Positions 1-5,656 of a stretch of DNA of 8,640 bases are shown here, one piece after another. The notes beneath the pieces were generated by a model, which saw only the letters and a program-made list of their open reading frames with translations, was not told the origin of the DNA and searched no databases. This DNA is from an uncultured Hungatella sp. (GTDB taxonomy: Bacteria > Bacillota > Clostridia > Lachnospirales > Lachnospiraceae). Position 1 is the stretch's first letter. The number at the start of each line of letters is the position of its first letter. The DNA is taken from the NCBI GenBank assembly GCA_959018155.1, contig CAUEKH010000087.1, positions 1 through 8,640 of the forward strand, written 5' to 3'. A program made the position numbers and the translations under genes.

Positions 1-1
1 C

Positions 2-214
2 GGGGAGATTTCCTGTATTACGTATTACGTGGACAGGTTTGATTGTGGAGATACAGAGATAACCAACAGACACATTGATCTGGAATATTGTTACGGGGAA
101 TTTTTAGAACTGCATGAAGGGGAGAACCTTTATCAGTATATCTATGAAGTGTGTAATCTGCAGGAAGCTGAGGCTGGGGAAGAGGGGCTTGTACTCTATC
201 AGGCGCAGGAGTGA
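2..214 (+). CDS. C-terminal part of an unknown acidic protein (5' end outside window)
   Basis: The reading frame is open from base 2 to a TGA at 212-214 and has no stop before it, so this is the last 70 codons of a gene that starts upstream of the window. A GTG at 29 could be read as a start but lacks a ribosome site, so continuation from upstream is more likely. The visible part is rich in Glu, Asp and aromatic residues (for example LEYCYGEFLELHEGENLYQY) with no signal peptide or membrane segment, which suggests a cytosolic globular protein. I do not recognise the family. It lies 119 bp before another small, very acidic gene on the same strand; acidic small proteins in a row are typical of immunity-protein clusters, but that is inference only. 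Confidence 0.55.
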   Translation, partial: GEISCITYYVDRFDCGDTEITNRHIDLEYCYGEFLELHEGENLYQYIYEVCNLQEAEAGEEGLVLYQAQE

Positions 215-333
215 GTTTTTGCCTATGGGGAAATGGAAATGTCAGTGGCGGGATGGAGAGGAGAAAAGGGGTAAGAGGAAGCTGAAAGATTCACTGTGGC
301 TGGAGAAAGAAACAGTAAGGAAAGGGAAAATGT

Positions 334-657
334 ATGGAAGCAGAATTGGTGACAATCAGAGAAGTTTTAAGTAATGCCGAAAATTTAAAATGGTCCGATG
401 CGCTGTTTTTATCAGATGCGGAAGAATGGACGCTCGATTCCCGTGGAATTATATGGGATCCGGACGATGTGGAAAGTGATGAGGCCGAGGTCCCAGAAAT
501 TGCAGAAAGAAATGGGCTGTACTGTAGTATGAACATCAGCACGATACAGGAAATCGTGGAAAATGCTAAGCAGCAGGCTGGAAATTGCAGCGTAGAAATA
601 TTATTTGAGGCATTTCTGTATTACTGGGATCAGGACGCATTTCTCTCGTTGGAATAA
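334..657 (+). CDS. DUF7716-like small acidic protein, possible orphan immunity protein
   Basis: The 107-residue product has about 25 Asp/Glu against 5 Lys/Arg. Its layout, an N-terminal helix, then WSDALFLSDAEEW, then IIWDPDDVE, then ISTIQEIVENAKQQ, and a C-terminal EILFEAFLYYWDQDAF, matches what I recall of the DUF7716 family (single-domain cytosolic proteins, no known catalysis). No membrane segment or signal peptide is visible. The start at 334 has a purine-rich GGAAAGGGAAA site just upstream; an in-phase competitor was not seen. Neighbours are an unknown acidic gene upstream and a divergent-function DUF3795 gene downstream with its own promoter. Strong acidity and small size fit an immunity protein of a polymorphic toxin system, but no toxin gene is in the window. 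Family call is from memory of the motif pattern; function is unknown. Confidence 0.7.
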   Translation: MEAELVTIREVLSNAENLKWSDALFLSDAEEWTLDSRGIIWDPDDVESDEAEVPEIAERNGLYCSMNISTIQEIVENAKQQAGNCSVEILFEAFLYYWDQDAFLSLE

Positions 658-708
658 TATTTTTTCAAGAAAAATACACAACATGCCATACAGTTGTCGT
701 GTTGCCCC

Positions 709-717
709 TGGTATGAT
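709..717 (+). promoter_or_regulatory. Extended -10 promoter for the first DUF3795 gene
   Basis: TG-G-TATGAT at 709-717 is a good extended -10 element, 24 bp before the gene's start codon. No convincing -35 hexamer sits 17 bp upstream, which is common for extended -10 promoters. A short inverted repeat (CAACA at 682-686, TGTTG at 700-704) covers the -35 region and could be an operator, but the arms are only 5 bp. Confidence 0.45.
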
Positions 718-727
718 AAGAAAAAAT

Positions 728-732
728 GGAGG
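728..732 (+). promoter_or_regulatory. Ribosome binding site that sets the DUF3795 start at 741
   Basis: GGAGG at 728-732 stands 8 nt before the ATG at 741. The in-frame ATG at 726 overlaps this site and has no site of its own, so 741 is the likely start. Confidence 0.75.
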
Positions 733-740
733 TCATACCA

Positions 741-1025
741 ATGATTGAATCGAGATGCGGGATTTTATGTGGAGCGTGTGAGTACAGGGAACAGATGGAC
801 TGCCGGGGCTGTGTACATATGGAGAAGCCATTTTGGGGAGAAAGCTGCCCGGTGAAGGCCTGCTGTGAGGATAAAAAACTGGAACATTGTGGACAATGCA
901 GTGATTTTCCATGTGAAATGTTGACAGGCTTTGCCTATGATAAGGAACAAGGGGACGATGGGAAGCGCATAGAACAGTGCAGGTGCTGGATGAAGGAACA
1001 GGGGGCACAGGGAGAAGCCGGCTAA
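741..1025 (+). CDS. DUF3795 cysteine-rich protein (short form)
   Basis: The 94-residue product begins MIESRCGILCGACEY, the usual opening of DUF3795 proteins. Thirteen cysteines are present; eleven are in the first 60 residues with spacing C-x3-C-x2-C-x7-C-x2-C (C6, C10, C13, C21, C24), C-x4-C (C36, C41, plus C42) and C-x2-C-x4-C (C50, C53, C58, in CGQCSDFPC). Such spacing implies metal binding, zinc or iron-sulfur, but the family has no established biochemical function that I know of. It is a cytosolic protein, stand-alone here: an extended -10 promoter lies at 709-717 and the next gene is convergent. Start chosen by the GGAGG at 728-732. A longer relative with the same cysteine pattern lies at 6808-7362. 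Confidence 0.88.
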   Translation: MIESRCGILCGACEYREQMDCRGCVHMEKPFWGESCPVKACCEDKKLEHCGQCSDFPCEMLTGFAYDKEQGDDGKRIEQCRCWMKEQGAQGEAG

Positions 1026-1051
1026 CAAAAATCATATGAAACAGCGACTGC

Positions 1052-1106
1052 CTCTGAGTTTTAGTGACAGGCCGCGTATGGGTTCTGGCTGTCACTAAAA
1101 TCAGAG
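1052..1106. repeat. Long imperfect inverted repeat between convergent genes
   Basis: The left arm 1052-1070 and right arm 1089-1106 are complementary over 18 bp with a single bulged G (1058): CTCTGA(G)TTTTAGTGACAG against CTGTCACTAAAATCAGAG, around an 18-nt loop whose ends (CC at 1072-1073, GG at 1087-1088) can extend the stem. It lies 27 bp after the DUF3795 stop and 35 bp past the stop of the convergent flavin reductase gene. The runs are TTTT in the left arm and AAAA in the right arm, the opposite of an intrinsic bidirectional terminator, and no T-run follows on either strand. The stem could still slow or end transcription. A 12-of-13 direct repeat (TTCTGGCTGTCAC at 1083-1095, TTCTGGCTGTAAC at 1110-1122) overlaps it, which suggests a repetitive element. 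Confidence 0.75.
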
Positions 1107-1140
1107 AAATTCTGGCTGTAACCGTTTTCGGCTGAAGTGT

Positions 1141-1647
1141 TTATTCGCGGACGAGAATCTTTACGACCTCAGCGATATACATGGTGTGATAATCCTTTTC
1201 CGGATACCATTTGGTATCACTTCCTTTGTCGAGGAAGCATTCCGGTTTGATGGTGTCCTCATAAAGTTTCCGGCAGACGAGAATCGTATCGGCTTCTTCG
1301 AAGGAGACGGTTCCGTCGGTAAAGTATGGCGTAAGGCCGGCTTTTCCGACCTTGTCGCAGTCGCGGCCGGAGAGAGTACCGCAGAGATTCAGCGCTTCCC
1401 GGCAGCCATCCCCGAAAAATGTGAGGGTGAACAAGTCGTTCTTATCTACAAATTCTTTCGTATATCTTTGAGGACGGATATAGGCGGTTGCAACATTTTT
1501 CCCCCAGAGAACTCCGGCACCACCCCAGCTTGCTGTCATGGTGTTAAAGCCCTCCTGGCTTCCCGCGGTGATCAGCATCCATTCTTTTCCAATTCTTGTA
1601 AATGGGTTAAATTCCAGTTCTTCTGGTTTAATTTCTTTAAAACTCAT
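1141..1647 (-). CDS. Flavin reductase family protein (FMN-binding split barrel)
   Basis: The 168-residue product fits the flavin reductase-like domain, in which FMN is bound in a split beta-barrel dimer and reduced by NAD(P)H or used as an electron carrier. Visible family features are the N-terminal WMLITAGSQEGFNTMTASWGG (residues 23-43), where the NTMTASW stretch contacts FMN, then the AYIRPQRYT segment (55-63), SGRDCDK (93-99) and the C-terminal YHTMYIAEVVKI (153-164). It has no membrane segment, and its length is normal. The start at 1647 is supported by AAGGAG (complement of 1656-1661), about 8 nt upstream, and a promoter at 1705-1734. It is monocistronic as far as seen. The true substrate or partner is unknown; members of this group in anaerobes are often annotated only as flavin reductases or flavoredoxins. 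Confidence 0.92.
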   Translation of the reverse strand: MSFKEIKPEELEFNPFTRIGKEWMLITAGSQEGFNTMTASWGGAGVLWGKNVATAYIRPQRYTKEFVDKNDLFTLTFFGDGCREALNLCGTLSGRDCDKVGKAGLTPYFTDGTVSFEEADTILVCRKLYEDTIKPECFLDKGSDTKWYPEKDYHTMYIAEVVKILVRE

Positions 1648-1704
1648 AGAAAAATCTCCTTTCTCTTCCCTGTTTAATTTTGGAAGTTTTCAGTATGTAC
1701 TACC

Positions 1705-1734
1705 ATATTACCACAAAATATAGATTTTTGTAAA
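1705..1734 (-). promoter_or_regulatory. Sigma-A promoter of the flavin reductase gene
   Basis: On the minus strand TTTACA (1729-1734) is followed after 18 bp by TAATAT (1705-1710), with TG one base before the -10. Five of six bases match the -35 consensus. It ends about 57 bp before the start codon and leaves a short leader with the ribosome site at 1656-1661. Confidence 0.65.
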
Positions 1735-1817
1735 TTTTCGGATGCAGCCTGTCACAGAGCAGGGGATTGAAATAACCAGGACCAAGGCGGACTTGTGATT
1801 AAAGAGGATATTTTTCC

Positions 1818-1846
1818 TGTACAGGCAGCCGGAATTGAGGTATGAT
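1818..1846 (+). promoter_or_regulatory. Putative promoter with a 10-bp palindrome over the -35
   Basis: TGTACA (1818-1823) and TATGAT (1841-1846) are separated by 17 bp, 47 bp before the ACT-domain gene. The -35 lies inside the perfect palindrome CCTGTACAGG (1816-1825), which could bind a dimeric regulator. The rest of the gap between the divergent genes (1740-1815) shows nothing I can name. Confidence 0.45.
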
Positions 1847-1893
1847 GAAATTGTTACTGTTATGCAATTAAAAGCTATCGTGATGGAGGAACA

Positions 1894-2261
1894 ATGGAGA
1901 TTAGAAAGATAGAAGGCGATTTTTCCGTATGCAGACTTTCCAATTTGTCAGAGGTAAATTTTGCGGATGAATTTTACTTTATTGGAAAGACGGACGAGGA
2001 ATTGTCCCTGGTGTGCAGAACGGAATTTGTACCTTCTAATACAGAAACCAGAGAGGATGGCTTTCGGGCATTTCGGATAGAAGGGGTGCTTGATTTTTCT
2101 CTGGTAGGGATTTTGTCGAGAATATCAGCGCTGCTGGCAGAGCAGAAGATTGGAATTTTTGCAGTCTCTACGTACAATACGACTATATATTGACGAAAAG
2201 AGAAGATTTTGACAGAGCGGTGGAGATTCTGAAGGAAAATGGATATCAGTGTATTGGATGA
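1894..2261 (+). pseudogene. ACT-domain protein gene with a one-base frameshift near the 3' end
   Basis: The first 96 codons (1894-2181) encode a typical stand-alone ACT/CASTOR-type domain protein: MEIRKIEGDFSVCRLSNL, then EELSLVCRTEFVPS, then FRAFRIEGVLDFSLVGILSRISALLAEQKIGIFAVSTYNT. The family normally continues with DY-I-L and one last strand and helix. In frame, the gene instead reads TIY and stops at 2191-2193. From 2181 another frame reads DYILTKREDFDRAVEILKEN and GYQCIG to a TGA at 2259-2261, exactly the missing end. Loss of one base, probably a G next to 2181, explains it; the repaired protein would have 122 residues. ACT domains bind amino acids or other small ligands, and these single-domain forms are of unknown partner. 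The site is not a classic slippery heptamer, so mutation or a sequencing error is more likely than programmed shifting. The acetyltransferase gene follows 50 bp later. Confidence 0.88.
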
Positions 2262-2311
2262 AATAAGCGTTAGTCTGAGGTTAGGGAAATTACCCGGAAA
2301 GGAAGACAGGT

Positions 2312-2908
2312 ATGACTGAGAGAGAAAAAATGCTGGCTGGAGAGTTATATGATTGTGGAGCGCCGGAACTGTTGGAGCGGTGGCATAAAGCGAAGAATCT
2401 CGTTCGTGATTACAATATGACAGATTCGGAGGATTTTGAGAAAAAGGACAGAATTCTGGCAGAACTGCTGGGCGGAAGGGGAAAGAACCTCTGGATTACA
2501 GCCCCGTTCTATGCTGATTACGGAAATAATATTTATTTCGGAAATAACTGTGAAGTGAATATGAATTGTACCTTTCTTGATGACAATAAAATTATAATCG
2601 GGGATAATGCCCTGATTGCACCGAATGTCCAGATTTACACGGCGTTTCATCCGACCAATGCCAGAGAACGGTTTGGAGAAACAAAAGAGGATGGTTCCTT
2701 TGAATTCTGCAAAACAAGGACAGCGCCAGTGATAATCGGGAATAATGTATGGATAGGCGGCGGTGCGATTCTTATGCCGGGAGTGACAATTGGCGATAAT
2801 GTGGTGATCGGCGCCGGGAGTGTCGTGACGAGGGATATTCCTTCTGATAAAATCGCGTACGGAAATCCATGCAGGGTAATGCGGGAAAATGGAAGAAGTT
2901 ATACGTAG
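2312..2908 (+). CDS. Sugar O-acetyltransferase, maltose/galactoside acetyltransferase type
   Basis: The 198-residue product belongs to the left-handed beta-helix acetyltransferases that move acetyl from acetyl-CoA to a hydroxyl of a sugar or related small molecule in the cytosol. The N-terminal helical Mac domain is at about residues 3-55 (EREKMLAGELYDCGAPEL). Hexapeptide repeats run from about 70 to 175 (YGNNIYFGNN, IIIGDNALIAPN, VIIGNNVWIGGGAILMPGV, TIGDNVVIGAGSVVTRDIP). The catalytic histidine is His113 in YTAFHP. The C-terminal YGNPCRVMR is the usual closing loop. Length is normal (180-200). AAAGGA at 2298-2303, 8 nt before ATG, supports the start. It could share a transcript with the upstream broken ACT gene. 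The real acceptor sugar cannot be told from sequence. Confidence 0.94.
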   Translation: MTEREKMLAGELYDCGAPELLERWHKAKNLVRDYNMTDSEDFEKKDRILAELLGGRGKNLWITAPFYADYGNNIYFGNNCEVNMNCTFLDDNKIIIGDNALIAPNVQIYTAFHPTNARERFGETKEDGSFEFCKTRTAPVIIGNNVWIGGGAILMPGVTIGDNVVIGAGSVVTRDIPSDKIAYGNPCRVMRENGRSYT

Positions 2909-2936
2909 AAAATACTGTAACACACAAAAAAGCTTC

Positions 2937-2965
2937 TTGTCTTCTCCTGTTCTCTGTGATACGCT
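2937..2965 (+). promoter_or_regulatory. Weak candidate promoter for the MATE-AraC unit
   Basis: TTGTCT (2937-2942), a 17-bp spacer, and TACGCT (2960-2965) preceded by TG one base away, form an extended -10 type promoter 28 bp before the GTG start. The -10 has only three consensus bases, so read-through from the acetyltransferase gene is an alternative. Confidence 0.3.
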
Positions 2966-2992
2966 TAAAGGCAGTGAAGGAGGCAGAAGATA

Positions 2993-4414
2993 GTGATAGA
3001 CAATGAAAAAACAGAATTATTTGAGAAAATGCCAATTCCGCAGGCGGTCATGAAGCTGGCTGTGCCTACGGTTTTGAGTTCCCTGGTTATGGTGCTCTAC
3101 AATCTGGCGGATACATATTTTGTGGGGATGCTCAATAATCCGGTGCAGAACGCTGCGGTAACACTGGCGGCGCCGGTACTTCTGGCATTTAATGCAATTA
3201 ACAATCTATTTGGAGTGGGAAGTTCCAGTATGATGAGCCGGGCACTTGGGCGCAGGGAGTATGAGACGGTGCGCAAGAGTTCGGCATTTGGTTTCTACTG
3301 CGCTTTATTTTGCGGCCTGCTGCTTTCCCTGGTCTGCACTGTATTTCGTCAGCCACTGCTGGGGATTTTAGGCGCAGATACGAATACATTGGAAGCTACG
3401 GAAGCTTATTTAAAATGGACGGTTTCTTTTGGTGCAGCTCCGGCTATCTTAAATGTGGTTATGGCCTACATGGTGAGATCGGAGGGGGCTGCGCTTCATG
3501 CCAGTATCGGCACGATGAGCGGTTGTCTGCTCAATATTATCCTGGATCCGATATTTATTCTGCCATGGGGATTTAATATGGGGGCTTCCGGCGCCGGACT
3601 GGCGACCTTTCTCTCCAACTGTGTGGCCTGTATTTATTTCTTTGTCCTGCTGTACGTGCGGCGGAAGAGAACCTATGTCTGTATTTTACCGGGTGAATTC
3701 TGTTTAAAGAAGATGATTGTCCTTGGCGTGTGTGGCGTAGGAATTCCGGCCGCGATCCAGAACCTTCTCAATGTGACGGGGATGACGATCCTCAACAATT
3801 TTACCTCGTCCTTTGGCGCCGACGCAGTGGCGGCCATGGGAATTTCTCAGAAAATCAATATGGTGCCGATGCAGATTGCCATGGGATTCTCCCAGGGAAT
3901 CATGCCGCTCGTCAGCTATACGTATGCCTGCGGCAATCATAAGCGTATGAAGGAAGCCATTTTCTTTACCATGAAGACCTTGCTTCCGGCGCTGGTTGTG
4001 GTGTCATTGCTCTATTATGTGGGCGCCGGCAGTATAACGAAGGCTTTCATGAATCATGAGGCAATTATTGCATACGGGACAAGGTTCCTGAGGGGCTTCT
4101 GTCTGGCGATTCCATTTCTCTGTATGGACTTTATCGCGGTGGGAGTATTCCAGGCTATTGGCATGGGCGGGGCGTCGCTGATATTTGCGATTTTGCGGAA
4201 AATTCTTCTGGAAATTCCGGCTCTCTATATCCTCAACTTCTTATTCCCGCTGTACGGGCTGGCCTATGCGCAGTTTGTGGCAGAATTTGTGCTGTCCGCC
4301 GCTGCCATTTTCATGCTTACACGAATCTTCATAAAAATGCAGAAGAAAGATAATGAGAAGATGGTAAAACAGGAAGGAGGAGGCAGTGAGGGTAGTTCGA
4401 AGCATCCAGCTTAA
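2993..4414 (+). CDS. MATE family multidrug/metabolite efflux transporter
   Basis: The 473-residue product is an integral membrane protein with the family's repeated bundle of hydrophobic segments, about 12 in all. Early MATE features are visible: MPIPQAVMKLAVPTVLSSLV (residues 13-32), then YNLADTYFVGML, and GVGSSSMMSRALGRRE. The second half repeats the pattern with GIPAAIQNLLNVTGMTILNN and AMGFSQGIMPLVSYTYACGN. MATE pumps export cationic drugs or metabolites using Na+ or H+ gradients. The GTG start at 2993 is chosen because AAGGAGG (2977-2983) stands 9 nt upstream and no in-frame ATG lies near. The tail KMVKQEGGGSEGSSKHPA is hydrophilic, and its last 14 residues are encoded by the ribosome site and start of the overlapping AraC gene. 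The substrate is unknown; the downstream cupin-AraC protein is the likely regulator. Confidence 0.95.
   Translation: MIDNEKTELFEKMPIPQAVMKLAVPTVLSSLVMVLYNLADTYFVGMLNNPVQNAAVTLAAPVLLAFNAINNLFGVGSSSMMSRALGRREYETVRKSSAFGFYCALFCGLLLSLVCTVFRQPLLGILGADTNTLEATEAYLKWTVSFGAAPAILNVVMAYMVRSEGAALHASIGTMSGCLLNIILDPIFILPWGFNMGASGAGLATFLSNCVACIYFFVLLYVRRKRTYVCILPGEFCLKKMIVLGVCGVGIPAAIQNLLNVTGMTILNNFTSSFGADAVAAMGISQKINMVPMQIAMGFSQGIMPLVSYTYACGNHKRMKEAIFFTMKTLLPALVVVSLLYYVGAGSITKAFMNHEAIIAYGTRFLRGFCLAIPFLCMDFIAVGVFQAIGMGGASLIFAILRKILLEIPALYILNFLFPLYGLAYAQFVAEFVLSAAAIFMLTRIFIKMQKKDNEKMVKQEGGGSEGSSKHPA
4374..4380 (+). promoter_or_regulatory. Ribosome binding site of the AraC gene inside the MATE coding region
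   Basis: AAGGAGG at 4374-4380 lies within the MATE reading frame, 5 nt before the GTG at 4386. It implies that ribosomes ending the exporter at 4414 pass over this site, which favours translational coupling. Confidence 0.75.
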
Positions 4415-5300
4415 GCCGGGTAGCTATGAGGAGGTACTTCCTGATTTTTCGCCGGAATTTCCTTATATTGCTTCCTATGTAGAACTGCATCGCCACATTG
4501 GCCACCAGTCGCCATGGCACTGGCATAAGGAGGTCGAAGTCTTCTACATGGAAGACGGGGAACTGGAGTATGATACCCCCAAAGGGAGTGTCTGTTTTCC
4601 GGCTGGATCCGGCGGCTTTGTGAATTCCAACGTCCTTCATATGACGAAGGTGAAGGACGGGGTGAAGACGGCTACCGCCATGCTCCATATTTTTGACCCG
4701 CTTTTTATCAGCGGACAGGCGGGGAGTATCATTGATGAGAAGTACGTGATGCCTTTAACCGCGGCGTCCGGAATTGAGATTATTGGCCTTTACCCGGAAA
4801 ATCCGGAACAGAGGCCGATTCTTGAGGCACTGCGGCGTTCTTTTCAGTTGTCCGAACAGGATGAGGCGTATGAAATCCGGTTGCGCGGTCTCCTCTCTGA
4901 ACTGTGGTGCGGATTTTTAAAGATGGCAGAACCTCTGTCCGAAGCGGGAAAATATGACAATCACTCAGGGGAAAAGGTCAATATGATGATGGCCTATATC
5001 CACAGCCACTTTGCGGAAAAGATGACGGTAGCGGATAATGCCGCGGCCGGCTACGCCAGTGAAAAGGAGTGGTTTCGGATTTTTCAGGAGTGTCTTAAGA
5101 TGACTCCTGTGGAGTATATGACCGGTTATCGAATCCAGAAGGCCTGTGGCGCGCTGGCCGGAAGTGACGAGCCGGTCACCGGTATCGGCCACATCTGCGG
5201 CCTTGGAAGCAGCAGCTATTTCGGTAAGGTCTTCCGGGAACGCGTTGGCTGTACACCCATGGAATACCGTCGGAGATGGCGGGATAATGATATGAATTGA
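4386..5300 (+). CDS. AraC family regulator with N-terminal cupin sensor
   Basis: The 304-residue product has a cupin-type ligand domain at about residues 33-105, with LHRHIGHQSPWHWHKEVEVF carrying the histidine cluster and the second motif around FVNSNVLHM. The AraC DNA-binding domain is at about 198-297: VNMMMAYIHSHFAEKMTVAD, the first helix-turn-helix EKEWFRIFQECLKMTPVEYM, then YRIQKACGALAGSDEPVTGI and the closing GLGSSSYFGKVFRERVGCTP with MEYRRRW. Full normal length. It is a cytosolic one-component activator or repressor that senses a small molecule. It overlaps the MATE gene by 29 nt (GTG start at 4386, site AAGGAGG), so co-expression with and control of the exporter is likely. The inducer is unknown. 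The first recognition helix region (NAAAGYASEKEW) is less canonical than the second. Confidence 0.93.
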   Translation: MRVVRSIQLKPGSYEEVLPDFSPEFPYIASYVELHRHIGHQSPWHWHKEVEVFYMEDGELEYDTPKGSVCFPAGSGGFVNSNVLHMTKVKDGVKTATAMLHIFDPLFISGQAGSIIDEKYVMPLTAASGIEIIGLYPENPEQRPILEALRRSFQLSEQDEAYEIRLRGLLSELWCGFLKMAEPLSEAGKYDNHSGEKVNMMMAYIHSHFAEKMTVADNAAAGYASEKEWFRIFQECLKMTPVEYMTGYRIQKACGALAGSDEPVTGIGHICGLGSSSYFGKVFRERVGCTPMEYRRRWRDNDMN

Positions 5301-5334
5301 CGGATAAAAGATATCTTCACGATAGGATATGCAC

Positions 5335-5359
5335 TATAATGATATTGTAAAGAATATCA
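5335..5359 (+). promoter_or_regulatory. TATAAT box and operator-like inverted repeat before the 5386 gene
   Basis: A perfect TATAAT lies at 5335-5340, but no good -35 is found 16-18 bp upstream (TATCTT at 5312-5317). Directly downstream, TGATATT (5340-5346) and AATATCA (5353-5359) form a perfect 7-bp inverted repeat with a 6-bp spacer, covering the expected transcription start. A further palindrome AAGATATCTT lies at 5308-5317. This arrangement is typical of an operator that would block initiation. An RNA hairpin in the leader is the alternative. Confidence 0.5.
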
Positions 5360-5371
5360 GGTACAGATATC

Positions 5372-5379
5372 GGGAGGTG
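5372..5379 (+). promoter_or_regulatory. Ribosome binding site that sets the start at 5386
   Basis: GGGAGGTG at 5372-5379 is 6 nt before the ATG at 5386. The earlier in-frame ATG at 5329 precedes the TATAAT box and has no such site. Confidence 0.7.
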
Positions 5380-5385
5380 TCGGAT

Positions 5386-5625
5386 ATGTTAAAACTCAGG
5401 ATTTTAAACATGAAACGGTTTCTTGAGACAGTCAATACGTGCGTCGATGCGGTGATCAGAAAATATCCCGATGGCAGTAAGGAAAATATTAACAGACAGG
5501 GCGGGTGCCAGAGCAGGCTGATAGAAGAGTACGAGAAAAACGGGAAATGTCTTCTCCTGTGGATCGAGATTGTGAATCCTCACGATTACTTTAAAATCGT
5601 GAATTATTATCTGGGAGACTGTTAG
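5386..5625 (+). CDS. Small protein of unknown function, possibly HPr-like in fold
   Basis: The 79-residue product starts MLKLRILNMKRFLETVNTC and ends YFKIVNYYLGDC; in between lie VIRKYPDGSKENINRQGG, a helix-like RLIEEYEKNGK and a strand-like CLLLWIEIVNPHD. I recall similar roughly 80-residue proteins in Lachnospiraceae, without a function. The order strand, helix (FLETVNTC), strand, DG turn, NIN and helix, strand, helix resembles the phosphocarrier HPr layout, but the active-site histidine of HPr is absent, so it would not be a PTS carrier; this is inference. No membrane segment is visible. Start chosen by GGGAGGTG at 5372-5379. It is 31 bp upstream of the PHP phosphoesterase gene and probably in one transcript with it, under the TATAAT box and inverted repeat at 5335-5359. 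Confidence 0.8.
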   Translation: MLKLRILNMKRFLETVNTCVDAVIRKYPDGSKENINRQGGCQSRLIEEYEKNGKCLLLWIEIVNPHDYFKIVNYYLGDC

Positions 5626-5656
5626 GCGGTTAAACGGCCGGGAAAGGTGGAACTCT

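Noticed and set aside
15..30. Tandem TATTACG repeat near the left edge
   Set aside because: Only two 7-bp units inside a coding frame; not enough to call a repeat element.
733..1095. 120-codon minus-strand open frame across the first DUF3795 gene
   Set aside because: It is antisense to a clear family member and has no start signals; the cysteine-rich plus-strand protein explains the region.
1052..1106. Ordinary bidirectional terminator
   Set aside because: The T and A runs are on the wrong sides of the stem and no T-run follows on either strand; kept as a repeat instead.
1186..1677. 163-codon plus-strand open frame
   Set aside because: It is the complement of the flavin reductase gene, whose family motifs, ribosome site and promoter are clear; the plus-strand product has no recognisable pattern or ribosome site.
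2170..2195. Programmed ribosomal frameshift in the ACT gene
   Set aside because: No X-XXY-YYZ slippery heptamer, no clear downstream pseudoknot and no internal ribosome-site stimulator; a simple deletion or read error is the better explanation.
2345..2923. 192-codon minus-strand open frame
   Set aside because: It lies wholly against the acetyltransferase gene, has a His/Ile-rich composition produced by hexapeptide codons read backwards, and no ribosome site.
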